Source: Rhodoferax sp. OV413 (GTDB lineage: Bacteria; Pseudomonadota; Gammaproteobacteria; Burkholderiales; Burkholderiaceae_C). Taken from it: a stretch of DNA of 53,170 nt. The stretch spans positions 1 through 53,170 of the forward strand of contig CAMAWD010000039.1 of the NCBI GenBank assembly GCA_945861785.1. The letters run 5' to 3'. This document shows positions 24,623 to 33,470 of this stretch, piece by piece. A program made the translations under genes and the position numbers. Within the stretch, counting starts at the first letter, position 1. Every line of letters begins with the position of its first letter. The notes under the pieces were generated by a model. It was not told where the DNA came from, ran no database searches, and saw nothing but the letters and a program-made list of their open reading frames with translations.

Positions 24623-25556
24623 CCAGCCCAGTGCCTCGCCAGAGGCAGCTGCGCGCCAAGTCCGGGTGCGCCCGGCACGGGTCTGGCAAGCGCTCGATTT
24701 GCTGCACCCCCAGGCCGCGGCGAACAGTTTTACGGCGAGTCCCTGGGGCGCCAGCCCGGCGCCTTTTTTTGACCCGACGGACTTTGCCCTCCTGGCGGAC
24801 GATAGCGCAGACGACCTGGCACAAGGCCTGAGCGAGAGCAGCCAGGCAGCAGCCGAGACCGAGCCGGACCTTGCACAGGATGCCGACACTGTAGAACCAC
24901 TGGCCGCTGTCAGTGCAGAAGCGCTGGCGCAGGCCCGCGCCGAGGGCCACGCGCAGGGTGTTGCCGAGACCCGCGCTGCGCTGCAAGCTGAAATGCAGAA
25001 CACGCTTGCAAGCCGCTTGGCCACCGACCAGTCGCTGTTGGAGTCTATGCAGGCAGCGCTGGTTGTGCTGCAACAAAGTCCCGCCACTTATTTCGAGCCT
25101 TTGAAACGTCTGGCCCTGCATCTGGCTGAACAACTGGTGTTGGCCGAACTCAGTCTGGATGGACGGGTCATTGACCGTTTGGTGCAATCCTGTGTCGATG
25201 CGTTCTCCCAGCAGAACGAATCGATGATTCTGGTGGAATTGCATTCCCGCGACCTGGCGGCCTGGGAAGAGCTGCGCCAACGCACCGGCCTGAACACCGG
25301 CGCAGGCTTGCGTATGCAGGCCAACGACGCCATGCCCCAAGGCAGCGTTCGCGCCAGCGCCAATGACACACTGGTCGAAGTTCTGATCGTCGAGCGACTC
25401 GCTGGCCTGGCCAGTGCGCTGGGGCTGGACGAGCAGCGTTGGCGCGCCAACTCGGCCTTCAATCCAGGCCTGGCCAAGGCCAGTCCCACCGGGCCGGACA
25501 ACCAACCCGCCGCGCGGATTGACCACGGCTCGCTTGAAGTCGGGCGTGATGTTTGA
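24615..25556 (+). CDS. fliH: Flagellar export ATPase regulator FliH
   Basis: The product is 313 aa from the ATG at 24615, which overlaps the end of fliG by 8 bp and is preferred over upstream codons lying inside fliG. The N-terminal part is disordered and acidic/Ala-rich. The central region is a long coiled coil (ARAEGHAQGVAETRAALQAE). The C-terminal FliH/SctL domain (LHLAEQLVLAELSLDGRVI) binds FliI. Its role is to restrain and dock the FliI ATPase. The C-terminal tail beyond LDEQRW is unusually long. Confidence 0.9.
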   Translation: MSSQPSASPEAAARQVRVRPARVWQALDLLHPQAAANSFTASPWGASPAPFFDPTDFALLADDSADDLAQGLSESSQAAAETEPDLAQDADTVEPLAAVSAEALAQARAEGHAQGVAETRAALQAEMQNTLASRLATDQSLLESMQAALVVLQQSPATYFEPLKRLALHLAEQLVLAELSLDGRVIDRLVQSCVDAFSQQNESMILVELHSRDLAAWEELRQRTGLNTGAGLRMQANDAMPQGSVRASANDTLVEVLIVERLAGLASALGLDEQRWRANSAFNPGLAKASPTGPDNQPAARIDHGSLEVGRDV

Positions 25557-26871
25557 CTTTGAATCCGTTGTGGACCAAGCCATCGGTACGCTGCACCCGC
25601 AGCGCCCGGTCAGCAGCGGCACCTTGGTACGTTTGGTAGGCCTGCGTCTGGAGGCGCGCGGCATCACGGCGCCGATTGGCGCCTGGTGCGAAGTGCGAGG
25701 ACAAAACGGCAGTCGGATCGAAGCCGAGGTGGTGGGTTTTTCCGACAAAACCATTTACCTGATGCCGTTTTCCGAACCCGATGGTATCGGCCCCGGCGCC
25801 TTGGTCCGGGTGCTCAGTCAAAGTGGCCATGCGCAGTTGGGTGATGCGCTGTTGGGGCGGGTGATTGATGCCCAAGGCGAACCACTGGACGGCAAGCCCA
25901 AACCCAGCTACAGCGCCAAACAAGGGCTGCTGGGTTCGCCGCTGAACCCGATGGACCGCGGCCCGATTGACCGCATACTGGACGTCGGCGTCAAGGCCAT
26001 CAACGGCCTGCTCACGCTCGGGCGGGGCCAGCGCGTGGGCCTGATTTCAGGTTCTGGGGTTGGCAAGAGCATGCTGCTGGGAATGATCACGCGCTTCACC
26101 AAGGCCGACATCGTCGTGATTGGCCTGATTGGCGAGCGCGGGCGCGAAGTCCAGGCCTTCATCCAGGAGACGCTGGGCCCGGAAGGTCTGGCCAAATCCG
26201 TGGTGATTGCCGCGCCGGCCAATGTCTCTCCGGTGTTGCGCCTGAAATCGGCCCACTTGTCGCATGCCATCGCGGAATATTTCCGAGACCAGGGCAAAGA
26301 TGTGTTGCTGCTGGTGGACAGCTTGACCCGGGTGGCCCACGCGCAGCGCGAAATCGGCCTGGCGATTGGTGAACCCCCCACCGCCAAGGGTTATCCGCCA
26401 TCGGTATTTGCTTTGTTGCCCAATTTGATTGAACGCGCCGGGGTCGGGCGCCATGGCCACGGCTCGATCACCGCGATTTATACCGTGCTGGCCGAAGGCG
26501 ACGACGCCAATGACCCGATTGTGGACATCGCCCGGGCATCGCTCGATGGCCAGGTCATGTTGTCACGCAAGCTGGCCGATGCGGCCCATTACCCGGCGAT
26601 TGAACTCAACGGATCGATCTCCCGGGTGATGCAAGACCTGCTCTCGCCGAGCGAACTGAAAATGGCCAATCGCTTCCGGCGTCTCTGGTCGCTGTACCAA
26701 CAAAATGTGGATTTGATTCAGGTCGGCGCCTACCAAATCGGCAGCAATACCGAAATTGACCAAGCCATTGAAATGCGTGAAGCGATGGAGACATTTCTGT
26801 GCCAGGACAGGTTGTCGGGCGTGGATGAAGCCAAGGCGCGCACCGACTTGCGCGTTTTGATGGAACTCTAA
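25549..26871 (+). CDS. fliI: Flagellum-specific type III ATPase FliI
   Basis: The product is 440 aa starting at the ATG 25549, which overlaps the fliH end. The F1-beta-like core includes Walker A GSGVGKS (about 168-174), GLIGERGREVQAF, LLLVDSLTR and the substrate-end motif SITAIYTVLAEGDD. It powers unfolding and export of flagellar subunits with FliH and FliJ. All catalytic motifs are intact. The next gene starts 8 bp downstream. Confidence 0.96.
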   Translation: MFDFESVVDQAIGTLHPQRPVSSGTLVRLVGLRLEARGITAPIGAWCEVRGQNGSRIEAEVVGFSDKTIYLMPFSEPDGIGPGALVRVLSQSGHAQLGDALLGRVIDAQGEPLDGKPKPSYSAKQGLLGSPLNPMDRGPIDRILDVGVKAINGLLTLGRGQRVGLISGSGVGKSMLLGMITRFTKADIVVIGLIGERGREVQAFIQETLGPEGLAKSVVIAAPANVSPVLRLKSAHLSHAIAEYFRDQGKDVLLLVDSLTRVAHAQREIGLAIGEPPTAKGYPPSVFALLPNLIERAGVGRHGHGSITAIYTVLAEGDDANDPIVDIARASLDGQVMLSRKLADAAHYPAIELNGSISRVMQDLLSPSELKMANRFRRLWSLYQQNVDLIQVGAYQIGSNTEIDQAIEMREAMETFLCQDRLSGVDEAKARTDLRVLMEL

Positions 26872-26879
26872 GGCGGCCC

Positions 26880-27323
26880 ATGAAAGTTCGTTCCTGCTGG
26901 GCAGTCCTTGAGCGCAGATGTGAGCAGCTGTTGACCCAACTTCGGTCCGACACCGGACAGGCGCAGCGGCTGCGCGAGTCGCTGCTCGGTAGCCAGCAAC
27001 GCCTGGACCAGATGCTCCTGGAGTACCGGGCCCAAGCTGTGGGTCGGAGCAACTCGACTGGCATGTCAGCCACCTTGAATCACCGTCAATTCATGGCGCG
27101 GCTGGTGCTTTTGCGCGAACGTGTGGTGCAAGACATTGCGAAATCCAACAGCCACCTGGCCGGCCTGGAGCAGCGCACCCGCAAAGCCGAAGCGGATCGA
27201 CTCAAAATGCAGGCGCTGATGGAAAACGATCTCAAAGCCGTCGAAAACCACTTGCGGCTTCGTGAACAGGCGAGCATGGACGCGCTGGGTGTGATGCAGT
27301 TCAACCGCGCAGGCGCCGCATGA
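26880..27323 (+). CDS. fliJ: Flagellar export chaperone FliJ
   Basis: This 147-aa protein is almost entirely coiled coil (RRCEQLLTQLRSD, MARLVLLRERVVQDI, KAEADRLKMQALMEN), matching FliJ, the gamma-like stalk that inserts into the FliI ring. The position after fliI is diagnostic, since sequence conservation is low. Its stop overlaps the next start by 4 bp (ATGA), so expression of the unknown next gene is coupled to it. Confidence 0.88.
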   Translation: MKVRSCWAVLERRCEQLLTQLRSDTGQAQRLRESLLGSQQRLDQMLLEYRAQAVGRSNSTGMSATLNHRQFMARLVLLRERVVQDIAKSNSHLAGLEQRTRKAEADRLKMQALMENDLKAVENHLRLREQASMDALGVMQFNRAGAA

Positions 27324-28063
27324 ACCCAACCGGCGACCTGCTCTGGCATTGGCGCGCATGGCAGCGGCAGGCCGAATGGCAAGCAACCTGTGACGGCATC
27401 GGCCAATGGCTGGACCAAGTCCAACCTGCCAGCCAGGAGTTGCTGATCATTGGCGCGAGTGCCGGCTGGATGATGCCGGTGCGGTGGTTGCAAGGCTTCA
27501 AAAAAATCACGACTTTTGACATCGACCGCTGGGCAGCACCCCTTTTCCGATGGCGTCACGGTCGCCTGTTGCAAGCATCGGGCACCCAACTGCAGTGCCA
27601 CACCCGCGATGCGTTGACCCCGCTCGACGCAGTTTTGCGTGCCAACCCGAACGCTGCCGTGCTGTTTGACAACGTACTCGGGCAACTGCGCTTTCAACAG
27701 CCCTCGCTCGACCATGCCGCTGCACGGATTGAAAAAATAACCCGCAGCATGCGCACCCGGGAATGGGGCAGCGTGCACGATGCCTACTCGGGGCCGGTGT
27801 ACCCAAGGCAGTCAGCAAGCACAACACCGCACGGCTACCAAAGCATCCAGGCGGCGTACCTGAGCCCCTCCCCTGCCGACCATAGCGCGGTTCAGTTGGC
27901 CCCGGAATTTGCCAAATTCAGTGCCCAGTTCAATGCCCAAGGCGACTGGCTTGACCACCTGACGTCCAACGTCTTTCCGAGCGGCACGCCCGTTCACCAC
28001 ATTGCCTGGCCTTACGCCCCCCGTTATGCCCACTGGCTGCAAGCAGGATGGATCCCCTTATGA
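27320..28063 (+). CDS. Unknown protein with methyltransferase-like Rossmann motif
   Basis: This 247-aa protein contains LLIIGASAGWMMPVRWL followed by ITTFDIDRWAAPLF, which resembles the glycine-rich loop and acidic loop of class I SAM methyltransferases. No further catalytic motif is evident. It overlaps fliJ by ATGA and the next lipoprotein gene by ATGA, so it lies in a tightly coupled run. I do not know a flagellar gene of this type at this position. Function unknown. Confidence 0.55.
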   Translation: MNPTGDLLWHWRAWQRQAEWQATCDGIGQWLDQVQPASQELLIIGASAGWMMPVRWLQGFKKITTFDIDRWAAPLFRWRHGRLLQASGTQLQCHTRDALTPLDAVLRANPNAAVLFDNVLGQLRFQQPSLDHAAARIEKITRSMRTREWGSVHDAYSGPVYPRQSASTTPHGYQSIQAAYLSPSPADHSAVQLAPEFAKFSAQFNAQGDWLDHLTSNVFPSGTPVHHIAWPYAPRYAHWLQAGWIPL

Positions 28064-28929
28064 AAATTGAAATCAACGGTGGGCTGGCTGGCTGGCCAGG
28101 CCTGCGCCGAATACTGGCGATCGCCCCCTGGTGCGCCCTCAGCGCCTGCGGTGGTGGGGGCGGGGGCGGACCGATTGCAAGCCAGGGCAGCGCGATTGTC
28201 AGCCCAGACCCAACGACAGTGCTGCAAGGCTTCTACCAAGCCAGCGCCTTGGCCAGCCCACAGGAATTCATCAGCCTGGTGCTGCCCACCAGCGCCAGCA
28301 GCGTCCAATGGTATGGCTGGTATTTCAAAAGCCCAAGCGCCAACGCCGATCCCTATCTTTTCTCTGGCGTCCTGGACTTGGGGGTTAGCGGTGCAGCGCA
28401 ATCCAACGCTGCCGGCATCAAGGCTTTCACCAGTGGCATCTTGGCAACGGGCTCGGTCAACCTCAGCAACGCCTCTTTGACCGGTTTTCATGCAAGTGTT
28501 GCCGCAGTTGCCCGGCAAACATCGCTGGACTTCAACGCCAGTGCGGCCCCAGCCTTGAATTACCAGTTCGATGCTCCCGCCCTGGCAACTGACTTGGCCG
28601 GCCGATGGACGGGCCCCTGGTCCAGCGCCGGGTCTATTTACGGCGCTTCGACGCTGACCTTCGGCAACACCGGTGGGCTGGTCTCCAATACAACCAACTT
28701 TCCCTGTGCTGTCTCGCAACTCAGCTTGGTCCCCCGCGCTACGGGCAACGCGTTCACCGCCAGCCTGTTCATACCCGCTGCAACCAACTGCCCCTGGTCG
28801 ACGCCGACGCCAAAGACACTCCATGGCATCGCCTTTATCCACAACCTGACGGGCGGTAGCCGCAGGCTGGAAGTGATGCTGCTGGACAGTGACGGCAGCG
28901 GTATTTCATTTCGCGGAGATTCGCCTTGA
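28060..28929 (+). CDS. Predicted lipoprotein of unknown function
   Basis: The product is 289 aa from the ATG at 28060, which overlaps the previous stop. A signal peptide ends in the lipobox LSAC, followed by seven glycines. That pattern is common in Comamonadaceae outer-membrane lipoproteins. The mature part is Ala/Ser/Thr-rich, beta-strand-like and has two Cys that could pair. No family recognised. Hairpin GCACGCC/GGGCGTGC lies about 40 bp after the stop (near 28969-28990), without a clean T-run. Confidence 0.6.
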   Translation: MKIEINGGLAGWPGLRRILAIAPWCALSACGGGGGGGPIASQGSAIVSPDPTTVLQGFYQASALASPQEFISLVLPTSASSVQWYGWYFKSPSANADPYLFSGVLDLGVSGAAQSNAAGIKAFTSGILATGSVNLSNASLTGFHASVAAVARQTSLDFNASAAPALNYQFDAPALATDLAGRWTGPWSSAGSIYGASTLTFGNTGGLVSNTTNFPCAVSQLSLVPRATGNAFTASLFIPAATNCPWSTPTPKTLHGIAFIHNLTGGSRRLEVMLLDSDGSGISFRGDSP

Positions 28930-29034
28930 CTCAAGTTTTTCCAACTCGGTCCGAATCCAGTTACAAGCACGCCACGTTCAGTGGGCGTGCCGGGCAATGT
29001 CGTCTGGCATTGGCCGGGCTTTTTGAGGAGTCCT

Positions 29035-30387
29035 ATGAAAAGAACATTGGTTGAAGTTGTTTTAGCCCTGGCACTGGTTGGCGCAGGTGTTTTCGGCTGG
29101 CTCAACTGGCAAAAAAATCAGAAGAACGTGGGCCAGTTGACGGCCTTGCAAGCAGCCTCGGATGCAGCCGCGGCTGCGGCCACCAAATCGCTCCAGACCT
29201 CTGGCGCATCGGCCAAAGCAGCCGAAGAACAAGCCGCAGCTTTGCGCCAACAATTGGCGCCAATGGAAGCCCAACTGCAGGAACTGGCGGCGGCCAAAGC
29301 CGGCTTGTCCAGCGGAGCCACCTTGACCGACTTGCAAACCGCTTACAAATCCCAAAAGGAGTTATCGGTAGACAGACAAGTCGGTTTGGCTGCTTTGATG
29401 CTGCTCACCAAGGGCAGCAAAGACCCAGCAACGCTAGAGGCTTTTCGCAAAGCACTTCAAGTATCCGACGCAGGCAACCGCAAAAACACCATATGCGCGG
29501 CCCAGATTGCTTTGGCCGCAGGGGGCGAGAAAGTCGCTGTGTCGTCTGATTGCAAACCCCAGTCTGCGCACGGCGAAGCCAAAGAATCCAAAACCGAGGT
29601 GGCTGAAAAAACCGACCCCCATTCCAAGGCTGAAAAAGACGGCACCCATCCCAAGGCTGAAAAAGACGGCGCCCATGGCAAGGCTGAATCGCATGACAAA
29701 GACGGGAAGAAGGTGGCCCTGCACGCCACGCCGCACTGGGGCTACGACGGACTCATGGGGCCGGAGCGCTGGGGCAAGGAGTTCCCCACGTGTGCCAAAG
29801 GCAAGTCGCAATCGCCGTTGGATATCCGGGGACCTTTTGTGAAGGCGCGCGCCACTGTCAGCGCAGACTACAAGGAAGGTCCGCTGAAGATCATCAACAA
29901 CGGACACACCATTCAGGTCAACGTGGCCGCGGGCAGCAAGTTGCGGATTGACAGCATGCCGTATGACTTGCTGCAGTTCCACTTTCACCGTCCGAGTGAA
30001 GAAAAAATCGATGGCAAACCGATGGCCATGGTGATCCATTTTGTGCACAAGAACCCGGCCGGAAAACTGGCGGTGCTGGGTGTTTTGCTCAAAGAGGGCA
30101 ATGAAAATCCGGGAATAAAAACACTCTGGGACAACCTGCCCAAGGGGGAAGGCCCTGAGGTCAGCCCTGAGGGAGTGAACTTCAACCCAGGAAAGCTGCT
30201 GCCCCGTGAGTTTGATTTCTACAGCTATGAAGGCTCACTCACCACCCCGCCTTGCACCGAAGGTGTGACCTTCTATATTTTGAAAGCGACAGTCAACGTG
30301 TCAAATGACCAGGTCACCAAGTTCCCATTCCCGATGAACGCTCGCCCAGTGCAGCCGCGCAATGGCCGGGAAATCGTGATGAACTAA
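29035..30387 (+). CDS. Membrane-anchored alpha-carbonic anhydrase with coiled-coil stalk
   Basis: The product is 450 aa from the ATG at 29035 behind GAGGAG. One N-terminal membrane anchor is followed by about 70 residues of coiled coil and a helical region. A repetitive His/Lys linker with HSKAEKDG, HPKAEKDG and HGKAE comes next, then an alpha-carbonic anhydrase domain from about residue 235. Zinc ligands are His316 and His318 (QFHFH) and His335 (VIHFVH). The proton-shuttle His in NNGH and the SLTTPPC threonine are present. The Glu that usually hydrogen-bonds the third ligand His is replaced by Val333. The enzyme would hydrate CO2 in the periplasm. The stalk and that substitution are unusual. 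Confidence 0.85.
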   Translation: MKRTLVEVVLALALVGAGVFGWLNWQKNQKNVGQLTALQAASDAAAAAATKSLQTSGASAKAAEEQAAALRQQLAPMEAQLQELAAAKAGLSSGATLTDLQTAYKSQKELSVDRQVGLAALMLLTKGSKDPATLEAFRKALQVSDAGNRKNTICAAQIALAAGGEKVAVSSDCKPQSAHGEAKESKTEVAEKTDPHSKAEKDGTHPKAEKDGAHGKAESHDKDGKKVALHATPHWGYDGLMGPERWGKEFPTCAKGKSQSPLDIRGPFVKARATVSADYKEGPLKIINNGHTIQVNVAAGSKLRIDSMPYDLLQFHFHRPSEEKIDGKPMAMVIHFVHKNPAGKLAVLGVLLKEGNENPGIKTLWDNLPKGEGPEVSPEGVNFNPGKLLPREFDFYSYEGSLTTPPCTEGVTFYILKATVNVSNDQVTKFPFPMNARPVQPRNGREIVMN

Positions 30388-30431
30388 TTGGCTTCGAACC
30401 GCATGCCCCCCTACAGGCCGAGACCCCGTCC

Positions 30432-30965
30432 ATGAACAAACACTGGATGGCCAACGTGTTGACCGCTTTATTGACCATGCTGCTGCTTGGCGCACTGGGC
30501 TGGCTGGCCGACGACCAGGGCTGGATTCATATCACGACACCCACAGTGGCTGCCCGTGACCGAGAACTTGACAGCGCAGCGCCAAGATTGGAAAAGGAAA
30601 AGGGGCCCGCCAATTTTATTTGCGAGGTCACGGTCTCGACACCCAAAGGCGAACTCAAGTCCGAGCCCACGGTGCAATCTGAATTTCTGGTTGCCGGACT
30701 GGACCAGGAGGCGAAATCGGGCTGGTACCAAGGTGAATATTCGATCTCAGAATCACGCAAGGGTGCGCTGCGCATGGAGGGGGGGAAAGCCATTGTCAGC
30801 CGTCCTGCCATGTACGAACGCTTTGGAAAAATGATCACCCAGGAAGAGTTCAGCCTGGACTTGACGGACGGCTCGTTTGTTCAGACCCTGACTTTCAAGG
30901 ACGGGACGCGGCGCCACATGATCAAAGGGATCTGCGCCAAATACTCCAAAGCGCCTTTTCAATAG
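30432..30965 (+). CDS. Single-pass membrane protein of unknown function
   Basis: This 177-aa protein has an N-terminal membrane segment (VLTALLTMLLLGALGWLA). A probably periplasmic domain of about 140 residues contains FICEVTV and GICAKYSK, whose two cysteines could form a disulfide. I do not recognise the family. It lies 44 bp after the carbonic anhydrase and reads like part of the same transcription unit. Confidence 0.6.
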   Translation: MNKHWMANVLTALLTMLLLGALGWLADDQGWIHITTPTVAARDRELDSAAPRLEKEKGPANFICEVTVSTPKGELKSEPTVQSEFLVAGLDQEAKSGWYQGEYSISESRKGALRMEGGKAIVSRPAMYERFGKMITQEEFSLDLTDGSFVQTLTFKDGTRRHMIKGICAKYSKAPFQ

Positions 30966-31027
30966 GCGCTGACAGGGCGGCATTTTTGTTCAATGGATGT
31001 ATGGCATCTACCACCAAGGACCCAGCG

Positions 31028-31675
31028 ATGGAAACTCTCACAGCACCGAAACCCGCAGCCCCGCCGGCCAGTTTCACCATCTACGACGGCCTATTTTTGG
31101 TCTTCATTGTGGTGGTGTTTTGTGTTGTCACTTTGCTTGGGGTAGTTACCCGCCAGGAGGCATTAAAGACCGAAGCCGCCAAGTCCAACGCTGAAACTTG
31201 GGCCACTTGGTTCAAGGGGGCCAGCAAAGAGCGCTTTGAAGCCAACTACGCTTATGCGGCCTGTGCCGGTGGCAGCAAAACGAACGCCATCAGCGCTGCA
31301 CCAGCGCCCACTGCTGCAGCCACGTCGCCCGAGAACAAGGCCGATGCAGCAGCCCCTGCTGAAGCGCCGAGTCCAACGGCTGGCACCTGGGGTGGCTGCT
31401 TGGCGCAATTGCAACTCGAAACCAGTCTCAAAGACCTGCGCAACCCGTTTACCGGGATGGCGCTCAGGCACATTGAAGCCTGCGTTCCCTCCGACCGCAG
31501 CTTGGCCGGAGACATACACATTCAAAAGTCGGTTGCAACCCCAACCGGTTCCGCTTTTCCGTTTGTCAAATCAAATATGGCGTTGACCGATTCGACCCTG
31601 GAAAAGCTGCAGCTCAGTATCACCGTGTGTGACAAAGGCGGTTATCCCATCAAGATCTCCGACATCGAATTTTGA
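31028..31675 (+). CDS. Single-pass membrane protein of unknown function
   Basis: The product is 215 aa from the ATG at 31028, preceded by AAGGA. An earlier ATG at 31001 and a TTG at 30986 are in frame but less well placed. One membrane helix (LFLVFIVVVFCVVTLLGVV) precedes an Ala/Pro-rich linker. A C-terminal domain has four Cys (YAACAGG, GGCLAQ, EACVPS, TVCDKGG). It ends 8 bp before the channel gene, so the two are probably co-expressed. Confidence 0.6.
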   Translation: METLTAPKPAAPPASFTIYDGLFLVFIVVVFCVVTLLGVVTRQEALKTEAAKSNAETWATWFKGASKERFEANYAYAACAGGSKTNAISAAPAPTAAATSPENKADAAAPAEAPSPTAGTWGGCLAQLQLETSLKDLRNPFTGMALRHIEACVPSDRSLAGDIHIQKSVATPTGSAFPFVKSNMALTDSTLEKLQLSITVCDKGGYPIKISDIEF

Positions 31676-31683
31676 GGCCCCCC

Positions 31684-33324
31684 ATGAAAACCCAACACGC
31701 GATATCGATCGAAGACTTGGACATCTCCAATTTTGTAGCCGTTGAAGTCCAGGCCGACATTCCCAACAATTTGCCGATGCGGAAATGGCTACACGCCTGG
31801 CTGCTAGACCCCAATATTCCTGGCAATTTCCAAAAACCAGTTGACCGATGGATCGGCATTCTGATCGTGGTGAATCTGTTTGCTCTGGTTTTTGAGCATG
31901 TCCCTTCCGTTTATGAAGCCAATAAACAATGGTTCCATTGGTTCGACATTTTTTCCGTGGGGGTCTTTACCGTCGAGTATTTGCTGCGGCTTTATTTGGC
32001 CCCGGAGGATGAGGAACTAAAAAACAAGACAAACGCCCGTCTGCGTCACGTCAGCAGCCCGTTTGCCGTCATCGATTTTCTGGCTGTGGCGCCGTTTTAT
32101 CTGCAGGCATTTATCCCCATCGATCTGCGGGTACTGCGGTTTCTGCGCTTGCTGAGGATTTTGAAGTTGTTTCGGGTGCTGGTTCCTGCATACCATGAGT
32201 TTGTGCTCTTGAATCAGGGCCGCACCTTCCGCCAAAAAATGCATGCGTTGTTGTTCGTCAGCCCCTTTGGTGGCAAACTTCACGATTTTTTCAATAACTT
32301 TATCGGCCTCTGGGTGCTTATTTCGGTGTTGGCCGTGGTGCTGGAGTCGGTCCACAGCGTCTCCTACATCCTGCATGTCGAATTCGTGATTTTGGACTCG
32401 ATAGCGGTAGCCATATTCACGATCGAATATTGCATGCGAATTTACTGCTGCGTGGAGGAACCACGCTTCAGCCATGGCCTGACTGGCCGCATCAAGCAAG
32501 CCAAACAACCTGCGACCGTGGTTGATTTTCTGGCGATTCTTCCATTCTTCCTGGAATATTTTCTGCACCACCTGATGGACTTGCGTTTTCTGCGCGTGTT
32601 CCGACTGGCCCGATTGCTCAAACTGACCCGTGGCAGCGATGCAACCGCCACCTTGGGTCGCGTGATCCAGCGCGAATGGCCGGTCATCGCCGCAGCTGGC
32701 TTCATCATGCTGCTGCTGGTGGTGCTCACCGCGTCACTCGGTTATTTGTTCGAAAACGAAGCGCAGCCGGACAAATTTGACAACATTCCCAATGCCATTT
32801 ACTGGGCCGTGATCACGCTGGCTTCGGTTGGTTATGGCGATATTTCACCCGTCACGCCAGCCGGTCGGGCCATGACCATGGTCCTGGCTTTGATCGGTAT
32901 CGGTATCTTTGCCATTCCCGCGGCACTGTTGTCTTCGGCCTTCAGTGACGAACTGGTCAAAGAGAGAAATGCACTCAAGATTCAGATCCACGATATATTG
33001 GCCGATGGCCAAATAGATCCGGAAGAAATGGAATTTATCCGCAGAGAGTCCAAACGCCTGCATTTGAATGTGGGGGAAATCAATGCCTTGTTACAACAAG
33101 TGCAAAAAGAGCTTCATGAACATGCCAACTTCAGTGCCATGCCGATCCATACGATTGCCGGCAACCCCGAACACGCGGTTGAACACTTCAAGTCATTGCT
33201 CAGCACTATCCGACAATTGACGCTGCTCACTGACCCGGTGATGTTCGAGAAAGTTGCCATTGCCAAAGACCGGCTTTCTGCCAGCGAGCTGGCCTTGTGG
33301 CAGCAAATTCAAGCCAAATCCTGA
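31684..33324 (+). CDS. Voltage-gated K+ channel-like protein with two voltage sensors
   Basis: The product is 546 aa from the ATG at 31684. Residues of about 50-165 form a complete S1-S4 voltage-sensor set, with S4 LRFLRLLRILKLFRVL, but no pore follows. Residues of about 215-315 form a second voltage sensor (S4 DLRFLRVFRLARLLKL). This is followed by S5, a pore helix with selectivity filter SVGYGD (about 380-385), and S6. A cytosolic tail includes an EF-hand-like stretch (DGQIDPEEMEFI) and a helical region. The filter predicts K+ selectivity. The VSD-VSD-pore order is not the usual bacterial Kv plan. Confidence 0.85.
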   Translation: MKTQHAISIEDLDISNFVAVEVQADIPNNLPMRKWLHAWLLDPNIPGNFQKPVDRWIGILIVVNLFALVFEHVPSVYEANKQWFHWFDIFSVGVFTVEYLLRLYLAPEDEELKNKTNARLRHVSSPFAVIDFLAVAPFYLQAFIPIDLRVLRFLRLLRILKLFRVLVPAYHEFVLLNQGRTFRQKMHALLFVSPFGGKLHDFFNNFIGLWVLISVLAVVLESVHSVSYILHVEFVILDSIAVAIFTIEYCMRIYCCVEEPRFSHGLTGRIKQAKQPATVVDFLAILPFFLEYFLHHLMDLRFLRVFRLARLLKLTRGSDATATLGRVIQREWPVIAAAGFIMLLLVVLTASLGYLFENEAQPDKFDNIPNAIYWAVITLASVGYGDISPVTPAGRAMTMVLALIGIGIFAIPAALLSSAFSDELVKERNALKIQIHDILADGQIDPEEMEFIRRESKRLHLNVGEINALLQQVQKELHEHANFSAMPIHTIAGNPEHAVEHFKSLLSTIRQLTLLTDPVMFEKVAIAKDRLSASELALWQQIQAKS

Positions 33325-33470
33325 GCACTTTTTAACAGAGGTAAAGGTACAGGTATGCTTGGGTTATTGGGAACACTTTCGGCACTGAACGGGTTTTTCT
33401 TGCTGTTTTAGACAAACAAACGCCCGCCCGCCCGCCACTGACACCATTTGCACTGGGCACGACTCTGGAA

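Noticed and set aside
24552-25754. 400-aa minus-strand ORF across fliH/fliI
   Set aside because: It is antisense to two overlapping, recognisable flagellar genes with no own motif.
28966-29034. Strong terminator between the lipoprotein and carbonic anhydrase genes
   Set aside because: A hairpin (GCACGCC/GGGCGTGC) exists but lacks an immediate T-run. The later CTTTTT is not directly behind a good stem. Not annotated as a terminator.
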